Assembly (NCBI GenBank): GCA_030432455.1
Contig: JAUIHC010000219.1
Span: forward strand, 1-5,710
DNA length: 5,710 bases
Source: Phycisphaerae bacterium
GTDB taxonomy: Bacteria > Planctomycetota > Phycisphaerae > Phycisphaerales > SM1A02
Direction of reading: 5' to 3'
Under the pieces are notes generated by a model. It was not told where the DNA came from and did no database searches. It saw only the letters and a list, made by a program, of their open reading frames with translations. The position numbers were made by a program, and so were the translations under genes. This document shows positions 1 through 5,710 of this stretch, piece after piece (position 1 is the stretch's first letter; every line of letters begins with the position of its first letter).

Positions 1-156
1 CGGCGGATCCTCGGCCCCGACGATCTTCCCGACCGCGAGCGGCCCGGCGGCCCCGACGAACGGTCGCTCAACGCCCACGTCGCGGCGGCGATCGCCTTCC
101 ACGAGGCCCGGGTCGGGGCCCGAGGGTCCGGAGGGTCCGGAGGGTCCCGAGCCTGA
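1..156 (+). CDS. C-terminal fragment of an unidentified protein with a Gly-Ser tail
   Basis: The first reading frame is open from the left edge to a TGA at 154-156, giving 51 residues of a protein whose start lies outside the window. Almost every third codon base is G or C (about 37 of the first 40), which is strong evidence that this frame is coding. The visible part reads as a polar, Pro/Asp/Arg-rich stretch (LGPDDLPDRERPGG), then a short helix (LNAHVAAAIAFHEARV), then a low-complexity end RGSGGSGGSRA. The LP...helix arrangement faintly resembles the linker that follows the AAA+ domain of sigma-54-dependent activators, but no helix-turn-helix follows and the likeness is too weak for a name. 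It converges on murA, with 30 bp between the two stop codons. Confidence 0.7.
   Translation, partial: RRILGPDDLPDRERPGGPDERSLNAHVAAAIAFHEARVGARGSGGSGGSRA
122..148 (+). repeat. Three 9-bp tandem units encoding Gly-Gly-Ser
   Basis: The unit GAGGGTCCG occurs at 122-130 and 131-139, and again at 140-148 with one change (last base C). It lies in frame in the end of the first gene and encodes the GSGGSGGS tail. The unit length is a multiple of three, so gain or loss of copies would keep the frame. Confidence 0.75.
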
Positions 157-164
157 TTCGGGAC
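144..164. terminator. Possible weak hairpin between the convergent first gene and murA
   Basis: GTCCCGA (144-150) and TCGGGAC (158-164) form a 7-bp perfect stem with a 7-nt loop that contains the stop codon of the first gene. Neither strand has a T run after the stem, so it is a poor match to an intrinsic terminator. It is listed because it is the only clear dyad at this convergent junction. Confidence 0.25.
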
Positions 165-186
165 GCCCCCCGGGCGGCACCGCCGC

Positions 187-1509
187 TCAGGCCTCGACCG
201 CCACGCCCTCGCCGACGAGTTCGCGATCATCGATCCGCTCGATCGACGCGCCCAGCATGTTGAGGGTCTCCTCCATGCGGACGTAGCCTCGATCCAGGTG
301 GTAGACGCGGTTGACGATCGTCTCGCCCCGGGCCGCGAGTCCGGCCATGACCAGACACGCCGACGCTCGGAGATCGCTCGCCATGACCGGGGCTCCGACG
401 AGCTCCCGACCCCCCACCACCATGACCGTGGGTCCCTGCCGGATGAGAGTCGCGCCCATCCGCGAGAGTTCCGCCACATGCATGAACCGCTCGGGGTAGA
501 TCTTCTCGGTGATGATGCTGTTGCCCTGAGCCAGACACAGCAGGGTCATGAACTGGGCCTGCAGATCGGTCGGGAAGCCGGGGTGCGGCTGGGTCGTGAT
601 GATCGTCGGGCGAAGGGATCGCTCGCTGGTCACCCGGACCGTGCAGCGGGTCGGATCCTCCGCGGGATCGAGCCGCTCGACGTTGACCCCGATCTCCTGG
701 AACCGATCGATCGCGGCCAGCAGCGCGTCGTACGGGAATCCTGCGATCTCGACATCGCCGTTGGTGACCGCCGCGGCGGCCGCGTATGTCCCGGCGACGA
801 TCCGGTCGGGCATGACCCGATGGGTGGCGGGCCCGAGTTCATCGACCCCGTGGATCACGATCCGGGGCGTGCCCGCCCCCTCGATGCGGGCCCCCATCGC
901 GTTGAGCAGCCGGGCGAGGTCGGCGATCTCCGGCTCGCACGCCGCCGACTCGATGATGGTGGTTCCCTCCGCCACCGTCGCGGCACTCATGACGTTGGCG
1001 GTCCCGAGCACGGTCGAGCCGAACGGTCCGCCCAGGAAGATCGTGGTGCCGCGCAGACGGTCGGCCCGACAGTGGATGTCGCCGCCGTCGAGCGTGATCG
1101 TCGCCCCGAGCGCCTCCAGACCCCGCAGGTGGAGATCGACCGGCCGCGACCCGAAGGCGCAGCCGCCCGGCATCGAGACGATCGCCCGACGGCGGCGGGC
1201 GAGCAGCGGCCCGAGCACGCAGATGCTGGCCCGCATGGTGCGGACGATGTCGTATCGGGCGTGGATCGCGGTCGGATCGACGGTCTGGAACCGAAGACGG
1301 CCGGGCACCGACTCGTCGATCTCGATGCCGAGCTCGACGAGCAACCGCATCATGTTCCGGATGTCGCTCAGATCGGGGACGTCGTGCAGGTCGATCGGAC
1401 CGTCGGCGAGCAGGGTCGCCGCCATGAGCGGCAGCGCGGCGTTCTTGGCCCCCTCGACCGTCATCCGCCCGGACAGGCGTCGGCCACCTTCGATGCGAAA
1501 GCAATCCAT
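187..1509 (-). CDS. murA: UDP-N-acetylglucosamine 1-carboxyvinyltransferase (MurA)
   Basis: MurA transfers the enolpyruvyl group of phosphoenolpyruvate to the 3'-OH of UDP-GlcNAc, the first committed cytoplasmic step of peptidoglycan synthesis. The 440-residue product is close to the usual length (419 in E. coli). The start MDCFRIEGG matches the standard MurA N-terminus and has an AGGAGA ribosome binding site just upstream. Family residues are present: Lys22-Asn23 in EGAKNAALP, Arg93 in MRAS, the catalytic loop GGCAFGSRPVDLHL with Cys117 (equivalent to E. coli Cys115, the fosfomycin target), Arg122, Asp315 in TDLQAQF (equivalent to the catalytic Asp305), Arg381 in DLRASA and Arg407 in LDRGY. 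The enzyme looks intact, and the Cys form predicts fosfomycin sensitivity at the target level. It is divergent from the fibro-slime gene and convergent with the fragment at 1-156, so it appears monocistronic here. An in-frame extension far upstream exists only because GC-rich DNA lacks stops. Confidence 0.97.
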   Translation of the reverse strand: MDCFRIEGGRRLSGRMTVEGAKNAALPLMAATLLADGPIDLHDVPDLSDIRNMMRLLVELGIEIDESVPGRLRFQTVDPTAIHARYDIVRTMRASICVLGPLLARRRRAIVSMPGGCAFGSRPVDLHLRGLEALGATITLDGGDIHCRADRLRGTTIFLGGPFGSTVLGTANVMSAATVAEGTTIIESAACEPEIADLARLLNAMGARIEGAGTPRIVIHGVDELGPATHRVMPDRIVAGTYAAAAAVTNGDVEIAGFPYDALLAAIDRFQEIGVNVERLDPAEDPTRCTVRVTSERSLRPTIITTQPHPGFPTDLQAQFMTLLCLAQGNSIITEKIYPERFMHVAELSRMGATLIRQGPTVMVVGGRELVGAPVMASDLRASACLVMAGLAARGETIVNRVYHLDRGYVRMEETLNMLGASIERIDDRELVGEGVAVEA

Positions 1510-1517
1510 CGATCGAC

Positions 1518-1523
1518 TCTCCT
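1518..1523 (-). promoter_or_regulatory. Ribosome binding site of murA
   Basis: On the minus strand AGGAGA lies 8 bases before the ATG at 1509. It fixes the murA start among the many in-frame candidates that the stop-poor upstream sequence would allow. Confidence 0.8.
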
Positions 1524-1719
1524 GCGACTGCGACCACCCCGCGATGTGCCGGATGCGTCTCCGGGTCATCGACCGGAGGCCGCCGGGGACTCCACCCGCG
1601 CGATCCGCACAGGCCGCACGCTCGGCATCGTCCGCACGAGCGACCATCCCGCCCCGGACTTCCGGCGTCGAGTCGCTTGCCCCGCCGCGGGCGAATCGTA
1701 CCGTCGTCTCCGAAGGCTT

Positions 1720-1735
1720 GGCCCGTGGACGGGCC
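1720..1735 (+). promoter_or_regulatory. Small hairpin in the presumed 5' leader of the fibro-slime gene
   Basis: GGCCCG (1720-1725) and CGGGCC (1730-1735) form a 6-bp all-GC stem with a TGGA loop. It ends 8 bases before the ribosome binding site. It could be an operator dyad or an mRNA hairpin that affects translation or stability; nothing in the sequence distinguishes these. Confidence 0.35.
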
Positions 1736-1743
1736 GCATCACG

Positions 1744-1750
1744 GGAGGAG
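1744..1750 (+). promoter_or_regulatory. Ribosome binding site of the fibro-slime gene
   Basis: GGAGGAG lies 5 bases upstream of the ATG at 1756. The frame stays open far upstream of that ATG, so this site together with the signal-peptide-like N-terminus decides the start. Confidence 0.85.
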
Positions 1751-1755
1751 AGATC

Positions 1756-2655
1756 ATGAAGTCGACCATCACCAGCATCACGGGCCTCACCGCCGCGGTC
1801 CTCACCGCAGGCACCATGGGCTTCGCACCCGCACCCGCACCCGAGGCCGAGCCGCCCGAGGCGATCGTCCTGACCGGCGTGGTCCGGGACTTCAAGGAAC
1901 GAACCGTCGAAGGCGGCCATCCCGACTTCGAACGTCGTCCGAACCTCGGCTTCGGCCACTACGTCGGCAACGTCGCCGAACAGCTCGACGCCGACGGGAA
2001 GCCCGTCTTCACCGGACAGGGCTTCAAGGTCGGCTCGCAGTGGAAGGACGGCCAGGGCAGGAACATCTGCTGGCGACTCTTCGATTCGTCGCGGGGCGAT
2101 GTGGCGGGCACCAACCGCGGCAGCGATCCGGGCGGCATCCAGAGCGACGAGTCGTTCCGATACTGGTTCCGGGACCACCCTCAGCACAACTCGTCGCGGC
2201 TTCTGGACCTGACGCTCGTGCGTCAGGTGGACGGCTCGTACGTGTTCGACTCCAACGTCGATGAACTCTACGACGCCCGCGGCGGCTTCTTCCCGATCGA
2301 CCATCAGCTCTACGGCAACTCCGGAGGCGATGGCCCCGACCACAACTTCCACTTCACCTTCGAGCTCCACACCGAGTTCATCCATCGCGAGGACGAGAAC
2401 CAGCGGTTCACCTTCCGCGGCGACGACGATGTGTGGGTCTTCATCGACGGTCGGATGGTGATCGACCTGGGTGGCGTGCACGAGGCGATCGAGCAGACGG
2501 TCGATCTCAACCGACTCGGACTCGCCGACGGAGAGATCCACAGGCTCAGCTTCTTCTTCGCGGAACGCCACCGCACGCAGTCGAACTTCCGGATGACCAC
2601 GAACTTCGAGATGCAGTCCGTCGAGCTTCCGACCGTGACCGCCGCCTACGACTGA
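1756..2655 (+). CDS. Secreted fibro-slime domain (PA14-like) protein
   Basis: The product has 299 residues. Residues 1 to about 25 look like a signal peptide: Lys2, then a hydrophobic stretch LTAAVLTAGTMGFA, followed by an Ala-Pro linker (APAPAPEAEPPEA). From about residue 37 to 288 the protein is a single fibro-slime domain, a PA14-like beta-sandwich family first noted in Fibrobacter and Dictyostelium proteins. Its hallmarks are present in order: VRDF (43-46), GHPDFE (54-59), GDDDVWVFIDG (222-232), DLGGVH (237-242), FFFAERH (266-272) and SNFRMTTNFE (276-285). The Asp triplet at 223-225 is where PA14-type domains bind calcium and often carbohydrate. The protein ends shortly after the domain, with no sorting signal, anchor or second domain, so it is probably released or held by its ligand. 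The binding partner is unknown; glycan or matrix binding is inference. It has its own ribosome binding site and a strong terminator, so it is probably a single-gene unit. Confidence 0.9.
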   Translation: MKSTITSITGLTAAVLTAGTMGFAPAPAPEAEPPEAIVLTGVVRDFKERTVEGGHPDFERRPNLGFGHYVGNVAEQLDADGKPVFTGQGFKVGSQWKDGQGRNICWRLFDSSRGDVAGTNRGSDPGGIQSDESFRYWFRDHPQHNSSRLLDLTLVRQVDGSYVFDSNVDELYDARGGFFPIDHQLYGNSGGDGPDHNFHFTFELHTEFIHREDENQRFTFRGDDDVWVFIDGRMVIDLGGVHEAIEQTVDLNRLGLADGEIHRLSFFFAERHRTQSNFRMTTNFEMQSVELPTVTAAYD

Positions 2656-2665
2656 TCTCCGTGTT

Positions 2666-2683
2666 CCGGGCCCGAGTGCCCGG
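2666..2683 (+). repeat. Small hairpin flanked by a TGATCTCC direct repeat
   Basis: CCGGGC (2666-2671) pairs with GCCCGG (2678-2683) around a 6-nt loop, 10 bases after the fibro-slime stop codon. The octamer TGATCTCC occurs on both sides, at 2653-2660 (including the stop) and 2685-2692. It may protect the mRNA 3' end or be incidental. Confidence 0.35.
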
Positions 2684-2690
2684 GTGATCT

Positions 2691-2746
2691 CCCCGTGAAA
2701 CGACCACGCCCCGACGTCGGAGACGTCGGGGCGTGGTCGTTTGGGG
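2691..2746. terminator. Strong bidirectional hairpin terminator
   Basis: The arms at 2698-2718 and 2722-2742 are perfect reverse complements over 21 bp, with a 3-base loop GGA. Each end of the stem is A/T (AAA left, TTT right), so a short U tract is read in either direction. Beyond a GTG bulge the pairing can continue with CCCC (2691-2694) and GGGG (2743-2746). It sits between the convergent stops of the fibro-slime gene (2655) and the reductase gene (2771), the expected place for a shared bidirectional terminator. The U tract is only three bases long, so intrinsic termination is probable, not certain. Confidence 0.85.
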
Positions 2747-2770
2747 AAAAGACGGATGGGGAACGGTCGG

Positions 2771-3756
2771 TCAGTAGACCTCGAGCATGCACCGGTGCGT
2801 CGGACGCACGTGTCGCTTGATCTGCTCGCCCGTCCAGTCGGCGGGATCGACGCCCGCCAGCTCGTCCTTGACCTTGAGGTACTGCCCGCCCACGCCGAGC
2901 CTCGCCATCGTCTGGAACACGCCGGTCTGCATGCCCGCGAGCCCGCAGATGTACATGAGGGTGCGGTCGCGGCGAAGCAGATCGTCGTGGAGGAAGACCT
3001 GCCGGTCGAGGTAGTGGTGGATGTAGCCACCCCGCGTGCCGTCGGCCATCACCTCGCGGCTCACCACGGTGTGGTAGTGGAAGTTCGAGTGCCGCTCCGC
3101 GAGCTCGCGGAACAGATCGTCGTAGAGCAGATCGCTGGTGTACGGCGCCCCCATCACGAGATGGATCTCGCCGGTCGTCGGACCGCCGGCCCCCTCCAGC
3201 AGATCGAGCACCATGCCGCGGAACGGCGCGATGCCGGTGCCGGTCGCGAGCATGAGGTAGTCGTGCCGGTCAGGCTGCTTCGGCAGCACGAACCGCTTGC
3301 CCGCGGGTCCGGTCACGAGCACGGTGTCGCCGGGCCTGAGATCGCAGACGTAGTTCGAGCAGACGCCGACGAAGAGGCCGCGCGTCGGATCGTCGTCGGA
3401 CTGGGGCTGGTACTCGTCGATGAGCCGCTTGCAGGTGGTGGACAGGATGCGACCCTCGCCATCCTCGCCTCGGGTCGGCGAGGCGATCGAGTAGAGGCGG
3501 ACCTTGTGCGGCTTCCCGTTGTGATCCTCGCCCGGCGGAATGATGCCGAAGCTCTGCCCCGCCTTGAACGCGCCTTCGAGGGGCGTGCCCGCGACATCGA
3601 TGCAGACGTGTCGCACGAAGCTCGCCGACTTGCCGCGCAGGCAGAGTTCGTTCCGCACGACGGTCGCCTCGACCGGGGCGGTCGGCGGCACGAGATGCAT
3701 GTCCACGTCCACCAGCTCCGGATCGAATGCCGGATCGTGCACGGTCTCCACCTCGG

Positions 3757-3760
<4 letters not shown>
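2771..3760 (-). CDS. Plant-type ferredoxin/flavodoxin-NADP+ reductase
   Basis: A 329-residue cytoplasmic flavoenzyme predicted to move electrons between NADP(H) and ferredoxin or flavodoxin through FAD. The N-terminal FAD-binding barrel (about 28-160) has RLYS (88-91) and GVCSNYVCDLRPGD (132-145), both diagnostic of plant/cyanobacterial-type FNRs. The NADP(H) domain (about 165-329) has GTGIAPFR (174-181), Ser234-Arg235 and Tyr246 in the position of the 2'-phosphate pocket, and CGLAGMQ (272-278). It ends in Glu-Val-Tyr; a C-terminal Tyr that stacks on the flavin is typical of this subfamily. Most relatives have CGLKGM, here Lys is Ala275. There is no fused ferredoxin domain, unlike BoxA-type proteins. 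The ATG overlaps the fumC stop by 4 bases and is preceded by GGGAGG, which supports this start and co-expression. The physiological direction (making NADPH or reduced ferredoxin) cannot be read from sequence. Confidence 0.93.
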
Positions 3761-5295
<1,535 letters not shown>

Positions 5296-5304
5296 GCTGG
5301 GTGA

Positions 5305-5309
5305 CTCCG
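5305..5309 (-). promoter_or_regulatory. Ribosome binding site of fumC
   Basis: CGGAG on the minus strand, 9 bases before the ATG at 5295. It supports this start over a second ATG at codon 15 inside the conserved core and over far-upstream in-frame ATGs. Confidence 0.65.
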
Positions 5310-5340
5310 AGGCGGGGACGTCGAGTTGAAGGAAGGCCGA

Positions 5341-5381
5341 CGCGGTCCCGGCGGGAGGATCCTCGTTCCCCGAGGACCGCG
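5341..5381 (-). promoter_or_regulatory. Overlapping dyads in the fumC leader or promoter region
   Basis: Three inverted repeats overlap in the 133 bp between fumC and the preceding gene. An outer 8-bp pair joins CGCGGTCC (5341-5348) to GGACCGCG (5374-5381). An inner 6-bp hairpin joins TCCTCG (5360-5365) to CGAGGA (5371-5376) around TTCCC. A perfect 10-bp palindrome GAGGATCCTC occupies 5355-5364. The pairs share bases, so as RNA they would be mutually exclusive. They could be an operator, a leader structure or a terminator for the preceding gene; no T run follows on the minus strand, so the last is least likely. No convincing promoter hexamers were seen. Confidence 0.35.
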
Positions 5382-5428
5382 CGAACCGCGGATGGTATCG
5401 CATCCCGCCCTCGACTCGGATCGTCCGC

Positions 5429-5710
5429 TCAGCGCCGTTCGATCGGCGCCTCGACCGCGAGGCGGCCGCGGGCTCCATCGAGTTCATCGCGGACCGCGGG
5501 GTCGAGATCGGGGCCGAATCGCCGCTCGATCTCCGCAAGCAACGGCCCCGCCGCGTCATCGCCGGAGGCGATCCGGCGGTCGAGCACCGCCATCCAGGCG
5601 TCGGCCGTCGGCTGGAGCAGCGCAGCCTCGTCCCACTCCTCGGCGAGGAGCAGCATCTCGAAGAGCCGCGACTGCAGCGCCGGATCGACCATCTCCACCC
5701 CGGCGGTGCG
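5429..5710 (-). CDS. C-terminal part of an unidentified, mostly helical protein
   Basis: The frame is open from the right edge to a TGA at 5429-5431, giving 93 visible residues. A GTG at 5698 and an ATG at 5692 are possible starts, but neither has a properly spaced ribosome binding site and the frame is open to the edge, so the gene most likely begins outside the window. The visible part is rich in Leu, Ala, Glu and Asp and looks helical (SRLFEMLLLAEEWDEAALLQ and AGPLLAEIERRF), with no cysteine, membrane segment or known catalytic motif. Codon third positions are GC-rich as in the neighbours. I do not recognise the family. It lies 133 bp upstream of fumC on the same strand and may or may not share its transcript. 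Confidence 0.65.
   Translation of the reverse strand, partial: RTAGVEMVDPALQSRLFEMLLLAEEWDEAALLQPTADAWMAVLDRRIASGDDAAGPLLAEIERRFGPDLDPAVRDELDGARGRLAVEAPIERR

Larger units (their letters stand above)
1510..1755. promoter_or_regulatory. Divergent control region between murA and the fibro-slime gene
   Basis: These 246 bp separate two divergently read genes and must carry promoters for both, unless transcription enters from further away. I see no small gene with a convincing start and ribosome binding site inside. A weak sigma-70-like candidate for the plus strand is TTGCCC (1677-1682), a 16-base spacer, then TACCGT (1699-1704), matching the consensus hexamers only at 4 and 3 positions. No better candidate was found for murA. 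The promoter hexamers are tentative; the position of the region is not. Confidence 0.5.

Noticed and set aside
298..2655. A 785-codon plus-strand frame ending with the fibro-slime protein
   Set aside because: Codons before 1756 are antisense to murA or intergenic. The ATG at 1756 has a strong ribosome binding site and is followed by a signal-peptide-like sequence.
187..3030. A 947-codon open frame on the minus strand that includes murA and runs on through the fibro-slime gene
   Set aside because: Only the part from 1509 to 187 is murA. The upstream extension is the antisense of a well-supported gene, is Val/Asp/Glu-rich low-information sequence, and is open because GC-rich DNA has few stops.
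5296..5559. An 88-residue N-terminal extension of fumarase
   Set aside because: It would overlap the preceding gene by 131 bp, its sequence is unlike any fumarase N-terminus, and a plausible ribosome binding site precedes the ATG at 5295.

Overview
This 5.7 kb window is high-GC bacterial DNA with tightly packed genes and very GC-rich third codon positions. It holds four complete genes and two fragments cut by the window edges. A fibro-slime domain protein, a lysine-rich H1-like protein tail and the strong GC bias together suggest a planctomycete, perhaps of the Phycisphaerae type. That placement is an inference and no ribosomal marker is present to confirm it.

Layout, left to right. (1) Positions 1-156, plus strand: the last 51 codons of an unidentified gene ending in a Gly-Ser tail. 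(2) Positions 187-1509, minus strand: a complete murA (UDP-GlcNAc enolpyruvyl transferase), convergent with the first fragment. (3) Positions 1510-1755: a 246 bp divergent control region between murA and the next gene, with a good ribosome binding site on each side. (4) Positions 1756-2655, plus strand: a predicted secreted protein made almost entirely of one fibro-slime (PA14-like) domain. (5) Positions 2656-2770: a convergent intergenic stretch with a 21 bp perfect-stem hairpin that probably terminates transcription from both sides. (6) Positions 3757-5295 and 2771-3760, minus strand: class II fumarase (fumC) followed by a plant-type ferredoxin/flavodoxin-NADP+ reductase. The fumC stop and the reductase start overlap as ATGA, so the two are almost certainly co-transcribed and probably translationally coupled. 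(7) Positions 5429-5710, minus strand: the C-terminal end of an unidentified gene, 133 bp upstream of fumC.

The genes are mostly housekeeping: peptidoglycan precursor synthesis (MurA), the TCA cycle (fumarase) and NADPH/ferredoxin exchange (FNR). The secreted fibro-slime protein is the accessory element. I found no mobile element, CRISPR array, RNA gene or obviously new multi-gene system. The most unusual features are the 12-nt-repeat-encoded lysine tail on fumarase, its physical fusion to the ribosome binding site of the reductase gene, and the fumC-FNR pairing itself.
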